A stretch of DNA of 64,000 bases from Neovahlkampfia damariscottae (GCA_016618085.1 JABLTG010000016.1:1-64000); one strand, 5' to 3'. Positions 1 to 10,927 are shown, counted from the first letter of the stretch. Numbers and translations are program-made. The notes: generated by a model from the letters alone, not told the origin.

Positions 1-134
1 TTGCTTATGGTGAATGTAGTGCAAGAACACAAAAAGGATTAAAAGAAGTATTTAATGCTGCTATTGAATCAGTTTTAGCTCCAAAAGGAAAAGAAAAAGA
101 AAAGAAAAAAGGTGGTGGTTGTTTACTTTTGTAA
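1..134 (+). CDS. Rho/Rac-family small GTPase, 3' end only
   Basis: Reading from base 3, the last 43 codons encode a Rho-family tail: AYGECSART, the G5 box that helps hold guanine nucleotide, then GLKEVFNAAI (the last helix), a Lys-rich stretch and GGGCLLL. The final CLLL fits a CaaX prenylation box, with Leu at the last position favouring geranylgeranylation, so the protein should sit on membranes as an actin/signalling switch. The start lies outside the window, so subfamily cannot be named. The gene converges on the next one, with stops only 6 nt apart and an AATAAA directly after the TAA. Confidence 0.9.
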   Translation, partial: AYGECSARTQKGLKEVFNAAIESVLAPKGKEKEKKKGGGCLLL

Positions 135-146
135 AATAAATTATTT
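132..146. terminator. Convergent 3' junction, Rho GTPase and FCP1-like genes
   Basis: The stops are 6 nt apart in an A/T near-palindrome with AATAAA at 135-140 on + and AAATAA on the other strand. Confidence 0.5.
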
Positions 147-1212
147 TACTTTATTGAGCTGAATATATTTGTACTCTGATAAATTTTCAAGTAATCTCCA
201 TGTTTCATCTCTAACTGTCAAATAAAACTCCTTTCCACTCTTTAAATTAGCCAATTTTTGGAAGGGCAAAACATTGTCCTTCTCAATCCAGACATTAATG
301 TCATCATCTAAAATTACACTTTGGAATACATCTAAAGAAAATTGTGATAAATTCTTGATTCCTATTTTTGAATTTGCCGATAATTTTTTGAAATTTTCTC
401 TTGACTTCAACAAATTAGCAAGATCTTTTTCATTTGAAATGTTTTTTAACAAATGCTCTTTTTTTGGATCCAATATTTTCAAAACATTTTTTGCATAGTC
501 AAAGACAGAATTTGTAAAAATATGAACATTAAAAATTTGGCAAGCCCATTGCAAAAGTTCAGCTGTTCCAGGTCTAACAGAACAAAAATATCGATAATTT
601 TCGACTTCAAAATAAAATTCATTTGGATGATTTCTTTCTGAAGAATCAATCACAATTCTGGTTCTAATTAATGTTTCATCCAAGTCCAAAATTAAATTAT
701 ATTTTTGAACAAGTAAAGCAGAAAGAATTGGTTCAAATGATTCACTTTCCTCTTTTTCAAATAATAATATTTGAAAACTTGTATCAGGAACCGGCAAAAC
801 AGCAACTTCATTCTTTCTGGCAAGTAAACCTTTGAGGTAAGCAATAGAGGTGGAACTATGTAAATCCAACCCAGATACTTCAAATTCGGCAGGTTTTTCG
901 TTTTTGTAAGATAACAAAGCTCTTTTGTTCACAAAATCTGAGACTTTAAAATGTAAATTTGATGAATTTCTGAGAGTTATTTTAAAAAAGAACTTACCCT
1001 GATAAATAGGTTGATACTTTACTATCAAGTTCCACACCATTCATTAATTCAAATCTTACAGTGGATTGAATTTTTTTTGTACAAATCAAACGAGTTTTGA
1101 ACATAAATTTGTAATGATGGTCATAATTATCATCAGGATGTTGTTTCTTTAAAGGCATAGTTTCTTCTTCGTATTCTTCAATTTCTTCCATTTGTTCTCG
1201 GCTCCTTTTCAT
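141..1212 (-). CDS. FCP1/SCP-like CTD phosphatase domain protein
   Basis: Two exons (998-1212, 141-969) joined over a 28-nt intron (970-997) give 347 aa. The segment LILDLDETLIRT carries the DxDxT catalytic motif of FCP1/SCP phosphatases, where the first Asp is the phospho-acceptor. VRPGTAELLQWA, HIFTNS and VILDDD follow in the family order. Known members remove phosphate from the RNA polymerase II C-terminal domain, so a nuclear role is likely. The N-terminus is acidic and Lys/Arg-rich; I see no BRCT domain, so it is shorter than classical FCP1. An in-frame ATG at 1236 overlaps the CCAAT box, so the ATG at 1212 is preferred. Confidence 0.85.
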
Positions 1213-1234
1213 TGTTCTGAAAACGAAAAAGACC

Positions 1235-1398
1235 ATTGGTCTTATTTATAACTCACTTTTCCATTTTTTAAAAGCCGACTTCTGATTGGATGAAAAATGA
1301 ATCGGTTGGAAAATGGAAGCAAAAGTACAAATATTTCTTCAGAAATATCATATTCAGCAGGCTGATGAATGTCAAAAAGAAAATCAAAATTGACCAAT
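1235..1398. promoter_or_regulatory. Divergent promoter with CCAAT boxes
   Basis: The 226-nt gap between two divergent genes holds ATTGG at 1235-1239 (22 nt from the leftward ATG), ATTGG at 1285-1289 and GACCAATCA with CCAAT at 1394-1398 (about 40 nt before the rightward ATG). No clear TATA box is seen. Confidence 0.6.
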
Positions 1399-1438
1399 CA
1401 ACGATAAACATCATTTAACGACAAAAAGACTCGACAAC

Positions 1439-2651
1439 ATGAGTGAAACCATTTCTTTAGAAGTTGAAAGTAACGGATCACTCGTTCCTGTCGCAACAAA
1501 ACAAGGAAAAAATTATCAAGTCACTGTGAACTTGGAATATTCACATTATTACGCAGGAGAAAAAGTTAGAGGACAAATTCAAGTGAAAGGAAAAAAACCA
1601 TTCACAAAAATACCTTATTTAGAATATAGTTGGAAGGCTTTAGGTCAAGTTAAATTAAGAGGTGTTGTAAAAGATAAAACTACCTATGCATTTTTAGTTG
1701 ACCGCTATTATTTACCAAAAAAGTCTACTCCTGTTGAACTAAAAAAAAAAGGGGACGATTTTTGTGAAAGTGACATTGTAGAATTTGGTGAATTACCTGC
1801 AAGTATGGTTGCACCACAAAAAGGTGAAGTTGGACCAAGAAAAGAAAGGTAAAAAAAAAAAAAAAAAATTAACACAATATTTTTTTAGTGAATTTGAATT
1901 TAAATATCTGTTTAATATTGTCGTAAAAGAGTCATCTTCATTTTTTGATATTGGAAACTTGCTTGGTAAAGTTTCAATAAAAGAACCTTTAAAAATATAC
2001 CCTGTACCACTTTATGCAAGAATAGCAGAACAAGAAAAAATGAAAGTAAAATATGTTCATCAAGATACACAATTCATGCAATATAGATTCAAAGTTTCAT
2101 TTTTTAAAACAGTATTTTTCACCAATGAAGAAGTTGTTTATCGTGTTTCATTTAGATCAGATGTTACACCTTATATTACACAAATATCAACTTATTTAGA
2201 ATCTGTTATATCTTTATATGCCTTCAATGAAAAAGGTGAAAGAAAAGAAGTACAAAGATTTGAAGAAACACCAATTATTGTTCACTCATTTGATGTAGAA
2301 AAAGATACTAGAGATAAAGCTGAAGATGAATATGAAGTAACATTTCCATTGGGTGAAGATGTTTTTCCAAATGTTTTACCAGAGTATGAAAACTGTTTAA
2401 TGAGAAGAGATTATGCACTTGTTGTTAAAGGTGAATCCGATATTCAAGAAGATATTACTCAAGTACCAACTATTTATCATGATATTGCTGTTTCTTCTCC
2501 TTTTCCAGACGAAGAAAAAAGAAGAAAAGTTCCAGAAAAAGAAGTTCCAGCTTTTAAAACCGAATTTAAAGAAGAAAGATTTGAATCTGAAGGAAAAGAT
2601 TTATTTGGTGCATTCTTAGGTGCATCTGATCGACCTGATTTAAATAAATAA
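1439..2651 (+). CDS. Arrestin-fold protein (alpha-arrestin/Vps26-like)
   Basis: Two exons (1439-1848, 1889-2651) around a 40-nt, A-rich intron give 390 aa. The N-terminal half has YSHYYAGEKVRGQIQV, matching the Y-x-x-G-E-x-V-x-G turn that opens arrestin-fold beta sandwiches. The second half (FKVSFFKTVFFTNEEVVYRV) starts another sandwich in the same way. Such proteins act as adaptors in receptor or cargo trafficking. The last 40 residues are charged with no recognisable PPxY motif. The fold call is fairly secure; the exact subfamily is not. A second, different arrestin-fold gene lies at 20417-22113. Confidence 0.65.
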
Positions 2652-2710
2652 ATTATTTTTATTTCAGAAAAAGTATCTTTCATGACTCAATTTTTCCCTC
2701 TTTTTTTTAT

Positions 2711-2717
2711 CCAATCA
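2711..2717 (+). promoter_or_regulatory. CCAATCA box of the DNA ligase gene
   Basis: CCAATCA ends only 10 nt before the ligase ATG at 2728, which implies a very short leader. Confidence 0.55.
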
Positions 2718-2727
2718 AAATATTCAC

Positions 2728-4910
2728 ATGTCCAAACAACAAACCATTTCGTAATAAAACAACAACTACTAAAATTCTGTTTAGAAGTTTTTTTACAAAG
2801 AAAAAAAGAAAAAGAGAAGAAGATGTATATGACAATATAAAAGAGGAAGAAGTGAATTTAAAAAAAAAAAAAAAAGAAGAAAAAAAAGAAATAATTGAAA
2901 ATCACAGTGATGATATAGTTGAAGAAGATGATATAAATAATGATGAAAAAATAAAAAGAATCAAAAAAGTAAAAATTATTGGAGAAACCAATTATAATTA
3001 TTCCAAATTTGAACAACCAAAAGAAGAAGAAGTAAAAGGAATGAATGGAATATATTATTTATATTTTGCAAAAACTATGAAAGAAATATCAGAAACATCA
3101 TCAAGAATACAAAAGACAGAAACATTAACTAATTTTTTTCGAACCATCATATTAATATCACCAAATGATTTATTAGCATCTATTTATTTATGTACAAATC
3201 AAGTAAATAAAAAAAATTAATAAAAATCAATAGTTAGCACCATCATATGAAGGTATTGAATTAGGTATTGGAGATGGAGTATTAATGAAAGCTATTGCAG
3301 AATCTTATGGAAAGAGTGTTGGAGATGTTAAAAAAATGAATCAAAAATTAGGAGATTTAGGTAGTGTTGCAGAACAAGCTAAAATGACACAAAGAACATT
3401 AATAAAAATGAAGAATTTAAGTATACAAGATGTATATAATGGATTTAAATATATTTCATCATCAAGTGGTAAATCATCACAAAAAAAGAAGATTGATAAA
3501 ATTCAATCATTATTAATAAGTGGAAGAGAATGTGAACCATTATTTTTAGTTAGATCATTACAATCTAAATTAAGAATTGGATTAGGAGAAGAAACAGTAT
3601 TAACATCAATATCACATTCAATAATATTAACTAATAAAGAAATAATTAATATTGAAGAATTAAAAAAGAGTGAAGAAGAATTAAAAATAGTATATTCACA
3701 ATTACCAAATTATGATAAAATTATAAAAGAATTATTAAAATCAGGATTTAAAAATTTAAAAAAAGAATGTAATTTATCATCTGGTATTCCAGTTAAACCA
3801 ATGTTAGCAAAGAGAGCAACACAAGTATCTGAATTATTTGATAAATTTGGAGATGGATTATTTACATGTGAATATAAATATGATGGTGAAAGAGCACAAA
3901 TACATTTAAATAATGAAAAGATTACAATATTTTCAAGAAATTTAGAAAATAATACATCTAAATATCCTGATATTTTAAATATTATATTAAAATCAAAAAA
4001 AGAAAATATAAATAATTTTATTTTAGATTGTGAAGTTGTTGGAATAAAAGATGGTAAAATATTACCATTTCAAACTTTAATGACAAGAGGTAGAAAAGAT
4101 ATTAAAATTGAAAATATTCAAATTAAAATATGTTTATTTTCATTTGATTTATTATATTTAAATGGTCAATCTTTATTAAATGAATCTTTATTAAAAAGAA
4201 GACAATTATTATATAATTCATTTAATCAAATTGAAAATGAATTTAAATTTGCAACTAAATTAGATTCAACAAATCCAGAAGAAATTCAATCTTTTATGAA
4301 TGATTCAATTCAAAATTTATGTGAAGGTATAATGGTTAAATCTTTAGAAAAGGATGCAACTTATTTTCCTGCAAAAAGATCAATGAATTGGTTAAAATTA
4401 AAAAAGGATTATATGGAAAATGGTATTGGTGATTCTTTGGATTTAGTTCCAATTGGTGCTTATTTTGGTCAAGGGAAAAGAAAAGGTGTTTATGGTGGAT
4501 TCTTATTGGCTATTTATAATTCCGAAAATGAAGAATATCAATCTATTTGTAAAATTGGTACTGGTTTTTCAGATGAACAATTAATTCAATTTTCAAAAGA
4601 ATTTGAAATTATTAAAGAACCAAAATCATATTATAAATTTAATGATTCTCATAAACCAGATATATTCTTTGATTTATCAAAAGTATGGGAAGTTAAATGT
4701 GCTGATATTACTTTATCACCAAAACATTTGGCTGCAATTGGTTTAATTGATCCATCAAAAGGTATTGCATTAAGATTCCCAAGATTCATTAGAGTTAGAG
4801 ATGATAAATCACCAGAAGAAGCTACAAATCAAGATGAAGTAGTTGATATGTATCAATCACAATCAAATAAAGTACAATCAAATCAAAAGAATGATGATTT
4901 ATCAGATTAA
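2728..4910 (+). CDS. LIG1: DNA ligase I (ATP-dependent, replicative)
   Basis: Three exons (2728-2750, 2785-3202, 3234-4910) give 705 aa. The first 23-nt exon plus the start of exon 2 encode MSKQQTISSFFTKK, a PCNA-interacting PIP box (QxxIxxFF) at the extreme N-terminus as in LIG1/CDC9. A Lys/Glu-rich nuclear linker follows, then the DNA-binding domain and the nucleotidyltransferase core. The active site is EYKYDGERAQ, with the AMP-accepting Lys near residue 362, and the OB-fold includes GVYGGFLLAIY. It seals Okazaki fragments and repair nicks in the nucleus. Without the tiny first exon the PIP box would be missed, so that exon and the 34-nt intron are well supported. Confidence 0.95.
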
Positions 4911-4986
4911 AATATTCGTTTCAATTTCCCTCTTTTTTATTATTAACCAATCAGAGTGTTAAATCAAACTCAAGCCCTGTCTAAAA

Positions 4987-5271
4987 ATGACAGAAGAAGA
5001 AAAGTTAAAAAAGAAAATTAAAACACTAAGGAATGAATTAGAAGAAAAAGAAGAAAAGTTTGAAGAAGAAAAAAAAAAGTATTTTGATCATATTAGTGAA
5101 ATGAAAAGAGAAAAACAACAAAAACTTGAAGAAATAGAAAATATGAAAGAAGATTTTGAAGAGAATGAAGAAGAGCATGAAAAAAATTATAAAAAGATTA
5201 AAAATTTGAATAAAGAAAAAATAAAAGAAAATTCAAAAGAATTAAAAAAGGTTTTGAATGAATTTTTTTAG
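4987..5271 (+). CDS. Small coiled-coil protein, unknown function
   Basis: A single exon of 94 aa made almost wholly of Lys, Glu and Asn with heptad-like Leu/Ile/Phe spacing, so probably one long coiled coil. A CCAAT box at 4947-4951 lies 35 nt before the ATG and the gene stands in the usual compact setting, which is why I accept it as real. No family is recognised; a tropomyosin-like or structural role is possible but only a guess. Confidence 0.6.
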   Translation: MTEEEKLKKKIKTLRNELEEKEEKFEEEKKKYFDHISEMKREKQQKLEEIENMKEDFEENEEEHEKNYKKIKNLNKEKIKENSKELKKVLNEFF

Positions 5272-5319
5272 ATAAAGGTGATTCAAAATAAAAATGATAA
5301 ATTAACTAAAAATTTTATT

Positions 5320-6324
5320 TTATTGAACTGAAATTTCCTCACTTTGAACTACACTTTGTTGTTCTTCTTCTTCAACTTTAACTTTTTTTGAATGTGGTGC
5401 GTCAGTTTCGTATTCAAAATTACCAACTGAGTGATCTTGTCTTTTATCACCTGATGAAGGAATTGTTTCTGTTGGAGTTTGTTCCTTCACTTTTTTCTTT
5501 TTTTGTTTCTTTTTACCATCAAAAGTAGGAAATTCTTCTGCATTTACAGAATTTTCAACGTTTGTTGTTTCGTTCCATGAAACTGAAGTATCATTGATAA
5601 GTTGAACAATTACTTCTTCTTTCTTTTTTTCAACATTTGTTTCAGTTTTTTTTTCACTTCTTTGTTTTTTTGGTTTTTCAGAAGAATCTTTTGTTTCTTT
5701 TCTTTCTTTCTTTTCTTTTTTTTCATCTGAAGTAACATCTTTTTTTGGTTTCTTTTTTGGTTTTGGGCCAGTTGAAGTTGAAACCATATTGTTGCTCCAA
5801 AAGTCTTCTTCAGTTTTATAAGGATCTGAAATATAATAAGCAACAGGTGTTTTTGGTGAACTTTCAGTTTCTTCAACAGTTTCTTTTGTTTCAGTTTGAC
5901 CAACTTCTTCTTCCTGGATTTGTTTTGGAACATGTGCTTCTTTGAGTAAAGTTTTTTTCACTTTTTTTTTTTGAGGTTGAACTGTTTTTTTTGTAACATC
6001 TTTGTGTCTTGGTTCAACTTTTTTAAATTGTGATTCATCATAAGTTTCTTGTTGAACTTCTTGTGGTTGAGTTTTCTTTGCTGGTTTTTCAACTTTTTTT
6101 GTTGGTTTTTCAACTTTTTTTTCAACCTTTTTTTCAACTTTCTTTTCTTCAACTTTTGATGGGTTTTGAGTTTTTGTTGAAGGAGCTTTAGCTTTTTTTT
6201 TGTCTGCTTTTTTGTCAGATTTTTTATCTAAAGGTATGTCATCAACTGTTTGCCCCTTTGACATGAAACTAACAATGAAAAACACTGCGACTAGCAATAA
6301 AATAACTCCTATTACTACCAACAT
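5320..6324 (-). CDS. Lys/Glu-rich signal-anchor membrane protein
   Basis: A single exon of 334 aa. Residues 2-20 form one strong hydrophobic helix (LVVIGVILLLVAVFFIVSF) with almost nothing before it. The rest is a very basic low-complexity tail with many KK, KVEK and KPKK runs and a few Trp/Tyr-bearing islands (YYISDPYKTEEDFW, SVSWNETTNVE, EEFPTFDGK). This is the layout of an ER signal-anchored protein with a cytosolic basic tail, as in p180 or LYRIC-type ribosome/RNA-associated proteins, but I see no firm homology. CCAAT (ATTGG on +) at 6371-6375 is 46 nt upstream. It converges on the coiled-coil gene. Confidence 0.7.
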   Translation of the reverse strand: MLVVIGVILLLVAVFFIVSFMSKGQTVDDIPLDKKSDKKADKKKAKAPSTKTQNPSKVEEKKVEKKVEKKVEKPTKKVEKPAKKTQPQEVQQETYDESQFKKVEPRHKDVTKKTVQPQKKKVKKTLLKEAHVPKQIQEEEVGQTETKETVEETESSPKTPVAYYISDPYKTEEDFWSNNMVSTSTGPKPKKKPKKDVTSDEKKEKKERKETKDSSEKPKKQRSEKKTETNVEKKKEEVIVQLINDTSVSWNETTNVENSVNAEEFPTFDGKKKQKKKKVKEQTPTETIPSSGDKRQDHSVGNFEYETDAPHSKKVKVEEEEQQSVVQSEEISVQ

Positions 6325-6489
6325 AACTTCAAGTGCGTCTTATGTTATTGGATAAATTTGTCGGGATTTCATTGGTCCACGTATATTAAATCAAAAACAC
6401 TAAGAAAAACAAAAAGTTACCAAATTGGGTTTTAGGATGTTTTACAGTCAAAGATTAGAAAAAACCACAGAATATAATCCTTAATTTTT

Positions 6490-6509
6490 ATTGGCCTATA
6501 TAAACCAAT
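6490..6509. promoter_or_regulatory. TATA-like octamer flanked by inverted CCAAT boxes
   Basis: ATTGG, then TATATAAA, then CCAAT within 20 nt make a nearly symmetrical element. It is 166 nt from the leftward gene start and faces no recognisable ORF on the right, so it may drive a non-coding RNA or be a distal part of the leftward promoter. Confidence 0.35.
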
Positions 6510-6710
6510 CAGAAAATAGTATTTTTTAAGATGCCAAATTAATTCTTAATTGTTCGCGTCTCAAAAAAAACTCGAAATTCAACTTTGTTACAGTTGATAA
6601 AGCACGTAAAATTTTATTTGAACAATTTTGAAATTTTTTTCCATCAATTTGACAGTTCTAAAATCAATTTTGTTTGTGCCACTTGTCATTTTTGCAATTT
6701 GAAAAAAAAA

Positions 6711-6950
6711 CTACTTGATCGTTAATCTCCCATAGACCATTAGTTCAAACTCTGCAACGTAGTTACTACCACAATATCTGAAATCTGTTTCTCGATGTAT
6801 CCAATTTTGTGCATGTAGCATGCCAATTTGAGTCAAATTGCTTGTTTTTTTGAGAAATTGATTTTGCTGCTGTAATAGTTCGATACGAGTCTGATTAAGG
6901 AAACTCATGAAAGATTCGTGATTTTTGAGTATTTTGAGAGATATTTTCAT
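6711..6950 (-). CDS. Doubtful small protein, 79 aa
   Basis: An ATG-started ORF with varied, protein-like composition (for example NWIHRETDFRYCGSNYVAEFE) rather than low complexity. Its ATG follows directly after TTAG, so it could instead be a terminal exon, but I could not find a convincing first exon. The nearest CCAAT box, at 7080-7084, is better placed for the rightward glycosyltransferase. No family recognised. Confidence 0.25.
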   Translation of the reverse strand: MKISLKILKNHESFMSFLNQTRIELLQQQNQFLKKTSNLTQIGMLHAQNWIHRETDFRYCGSNYVAEFELMVYGRLTIK

Positions 6951-7079
6951 CTAATTTTTCTGTCAATTCGTTTCTCAAAGAATCTACATTATAAAATAGG
7001 GTGAATAAGGGATAAACGATTTCTATCGGTATTTCATGGATTTTGATGTTTTTTCATTTTCTGGAAATACTCACTTTTG

Positions 7080-7084
7080 ATTGG
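7080..7084. promoter_or_regulatory. TGATTGGTC box upstream of the GT49 gene
   Basis: ATTGG at 7080-7084 lies 24 nt before the chosen ATG at 7108. Confidence 0.5.
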
Positions 7085-7107
7085 TCAAATCCGCACCTTC
7101 ATGAACA

Positions 7108-9061
7108 ATGGCATGCAAATTGTTTTTGGTGGTGATCTCTTGGATATGCTTGAGTTTGATTTCTTTGCTTTTATTTCAAGATGATATTCACAATTTAGTA
7201 TCAAACGGAAATTTTGAGAAAAAGTTACAACATTGGAAAGTAAAAAAACAAACAACCAATAACCAGAATCTTCTAGGCAGAAATTCATTCGCAGCAATTT
7301 TCAGTTGGAAGACTGTACCCTAAAATCGATAATTACTTTGGGAGTTTTCCTTCAACTGCTGGTATTTTCAATGAATTGACCACCGATTTCATGATGCAAA
7401 TTATTTGGGTAAAGAAAGAGATTAAAAGTCCATTGATGATATCATTTTCCCATATATTGTCTCATGTACATAATGATTCAAAAATATTTCAATATGTATT
7501 CATTCAACATTTCATGTTTAACCATTCAATTAGGTGAATATCAGGTAAAGAGAAAATAAAAAATTAAACTCCAAAGATATTCAGATGGAACAATATTTCC
7601 TATTTATAATTTCATTAAAGATGTTTCAAAACATCATTATTGGAAAAAAGATTGCTTAGTTGTTCCATCTATTCATAAAAAAATAGAAAATATTGTGATT
7701 GGTAATTCAAATTAAAATATGGTTAATTAAAAAGGTATTGGAGGATATGATTTTAAATATAATGAAAGACAATTAATTGCTATTACAAATATTGGTATTC
7801 ATTATAACAAACAAATTATTTTGAATGATATTAATTTTTATAAAAAATACAAAAATAAATGTGATTCAATTAAATTGATTAAAAAAGATTTTCAAAATTA
7901 TAAAACAGAGATTAATAAATTTAAATCTATCAAAATATTTGTAAGAAGGATTTCATTAATTAAATAATAGAATAAAAATGATGTTACCATTTGTATTCCA
8001 ATTACAATAGAAAGATTAAATTTTATTAGTAAATTAATTTTAAAATTATTTAAAAAAATAGAATTAAATTCTAAATATTATGATGGACCAATTTCAATTT
8101 CAATTTATTTAAAAAATAAAAATGAACTTTTAAAATTAAAATTATTTTTAAAAAAGAATAAAGAAATTAGAATGAATTGTACTTTTCATTTAATTTATCA
8201 AAATGAAGAAACAAATGAAAATCCAAGAAAGAATGATAGACCTGAATATTCATTTCCAATTAATTATTTAAGAAATATAGCAAGAAAATATTCAAATACG
8301 AATTATATTTTATATTTAGATGGTGATTTTATTGTATCTTCAACTTTATTTAATGATTTAAAATTAATTAAAAAAAATAAAAAAAAGTTAATTATTTTAC
8401 CTTCTTATAGAGGTATTTATTCAAAAGATAAATTAGAATTATTAAAAAATATAAAATTAAATGGTAAAATTAAATTAATTTAATTTTAAAAAGTAACAAG
8501 AAGAATTGAATACACATCACATGATTTAACAAATTATACAAAATTTGAAAATATAAATTATTCAAATGAATTTTATAAAGTTGGAATGAATCATAATTTT
8601 GAACCTTATTATATTTCTCATAGATCAGTACCTTTATTTTCAGAAAGATATGTTGGTTGTGGTAGAGATAAAGTATCACAATCTCATTCAACTCATTTAG
8701 GTATTTATTAAAATTAAATTCATTTTCTTTTACAAAAGCTAATTTCTCATTTTGGGTTTGGATGAAAAATTTTGTAGTTCATCTTCCAATTAAAAATGAA
8801 CAAAAAATATGTAAAAAATGGCCTCCTCCAAAATTTCAATTACACACTATGATGGCAAATCATTTTATTAGTTTAAATGAATCATCTTCAAAAAAGTTTG
8901 AAATTGAAGATGAATTTAAAAATACAATTTTATCAAAAAATGATGAAGAATTATTATTACAACATCATAATCAGTTATTTAATTCTTTATCATTTTTGAT
9001 TTTCGGATTAACTATTTTATTTTCCTTAATTTTATCATTTTTGAAAGAATATAATTTATGA
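7108..9061 (+). CDS. GT49-family glycosyltransferase (LARGE C-domain/B4GAT-like)
   Basis: Seven exons (7108-7239, 7277-7533, 7577-7701, 7735-7940, 7971-8463, 8494-8700, 8739-9061) join in phase to 580 aa. Residues about 4-23 are a hydrophobic signal anchor, then LVSNGNFEKKLQHW resembles a carbohydrate-binding sandwich start. The catalytic part has VTICIPITIERLNF, FPINYLRNIARK and YLDGDFIVSSTLF; the DGD is the DxD metal/nucleotide-sugar motif. FEPYYISHR and SERYVGCGRDK follow as in GT49. Relatives add glucuronic acid or xylose-glucuronic acid units in the Golgi; the donor here is unknown. Unusually, a second hydrophobic helix lies near the C-terminus (FLIFGLTILFSLILSFL). Confidence 0.8.
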
Positions 9062-9126
9062 TGGATTTTAAGAGAGAATAGAGAAATCATTTCCTTTCAA
9101 AATAAAAATTTTTAATAAATCTCTTT

Positions 9127-10780
9127 TTAAGGTGATAATCTTTTTGGATCACGTGGAAACATTGATGTTTTTCTAACATTTTTTATACCAAGATAAAGCA
9201 TAACCACTCTTTCAAGACCAACACCACAACCAGCATGAGGATAAGCACCATATTTAAAACAATCAACATATGCTTGAATTGGAGAAACATCAACATTAAG
9301 TTCTTTTGCTCTTTTTAATAATAAATCAGAATCATGAATTCTTTGTGCACCTGATGAAATTTCTTCACCTCTAATAAAGAAATCATATGAATTTGATAAA
9401 TTTTCATCTTTTGGATCAGGCATTGTATAAAATGGTCTAACTGATAATGGGAATTTATCCATAAAATAAAAATCTGTATCATATTTTTCTTTTATAATTT
9501 TACCTAATAATTTTTCTTGAGTAGTTGAAATATCATCAAGATCAGATATTTTTTCACCTGATTCTCTTAATAATTTCATACCTTCTGCATATGTAATTCT
9601 TAAATTATTTTTTTTATTATATTTAAGTGGTGAAATTTTATATTGTTGAGATATAATTTCAATTTCATTTTTATAATTCTCTTCAATTCCAGTAAAAATA
9701 TGAATGAATAATTGATCAATAACATCTAATACTTCTGAATAATGATAATTAAATCTCATTTCCATATCTAATCCAACAAATTCTGTTAAATGTCTATGAG
9801 TTTGTGAATTTTCTGCTCTAAATACAGGACCTATTTCAAATACTTTCATTAAATCACCTTGAACTGCCATTTGTTTATATAATTGTGGTGATTGTGCTAA
9901 ATATGCTTTGGTTTTGAAATATTTTACTTCAAATACATTAGCACCTCCTTCACTTGCTGTTCCAATTAATTTTGGTGTATGTATTTCATGAAATCCATCT
10001 TTAAATAAGAATTCTCTAAAATAATATTGAATAGCAGATTCAATTTTAAAAATAGCTAAATTCGCAGGTGCTCTCATATCAATAACACGATAATCTAATT
10101 TAATTTCTTGTCCAACTGTTGATGGTTTCTTTTTTTCTTCTTCTTGTTTATTAACTACTTCTTCTTCATCATCATCTTCTGGAATCATACAATCTTCAAC
10201 TTGTAATGGTAATGGTGCAACTATTTTTTTAATCTTTTCATTTATTCTTACTTGCTGCAACAACACAAAAGATTTTAGAAATATGTATTTCAACATCTTT
10301 TTGTGTTATAAGATTTGAACGAATCTCTTCATCAGGTACAACAATAGTTCCTGTAATTTCAACAATAGATTCTTTTGTTAAGTTTCCAATATATTTAACC
10401 ATTTTTTCAGGTGAAGTTTCACTTTTAAAATGAAGTCCTTGAATGGTAAAGCATCCATCACGTAAAACAATAAACGCTCCTTTTCCTTTTGAACGAGTAT
10501 TATGAACTCTACAACGAATAACTACTTGTTGATCTTTTAAGTCTTTATTGATATCTCCAATTTGTGTGTATTTAACACTTTTTTGAAATGTACTTTGAAT
10601 TAAAGGTAAATGTCCATAAACTACTTTATCATTTTCAACATCTTCAAATGATACTTGAACATTCAAATCAGCTAATTCTTTTAATCTTTGTAATTCTCTT
10701 TCTTTTTGTCTTTCTGCTTTTTTATCTTTTTTAGTTTCTTTTTCTTTTTTTTCTTGTGTTGGTTTTTCTTCGGTTGACAT
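9127..10780 (-). CDS. DARS1: Cytosolic aspartyl-tRNA synthetase
   Basis: Two exons (10252-10780, 9127-10220) around a 31-nt intron give 540 aa. After a Lys-rich N-terminal extension comes the OB-fold anticodon domain, then a class II core. Marks are SEGGANVFEVKYF, YLAQSPQLYKQM (motif 2 region), FRAENSQTHRHLTEF, GEEISSGAQRIHD, GCGVGLERVVM (motif 3) and the terminal FPRDPKRL, matching eukaryotic cytosolic AspRS rather than bacterial or AsnRS forms. It charges tRNA-Asp for translation. An acidic insert (PEDDDEEE) sits between the domains. It diverges from the RRM/CAP-Gly gene over a short promoter. Confidence 0.96.
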
Positions 10781-10801
10781 TTTCTTCTTCAGGATAGTTG
10801 A

Positions 10802-10927
10802 CCAATGAAAACAAAATTTATTTCAAATTTAACCATTCATTTCAAAAATTGAATGAATTCTTTTTAGAAAATGAAAATTAATCTTCGAAAACAAAAAAAA
10901 TCCAAAATATAACTTTTTTTGTCCAAT
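10802..10927. promoter_or_regulatory. Divergent promoter, two CCAAT boxes
   Basis: GACCAATGA (CCAAT 10802-10806) lies 21 nt from the leftward AspRS ATG; GTCCAATCA (CCAAT 10923-10927) lies 24 nt before the rightward ATG at 10952. Confidence 0.6.

Larger units (their letters stand above)
6325..7107. other. Gap of 783 bp with one doubtful small ORF and unassigned promoter motifs
   Basis: It holds the promoter of the leftward Lys-rich gene (ATTGG 6371-6375), then ATTGG 6490-6494, TATATAAA 6497-6504 and CCAAT 6505-6509 with no gene clearly attached, then a minus-strand 79-codon ORF (6711-6950, listed separately). I see no tRNA or known snRNA signature in it. Confidence 0.5.
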
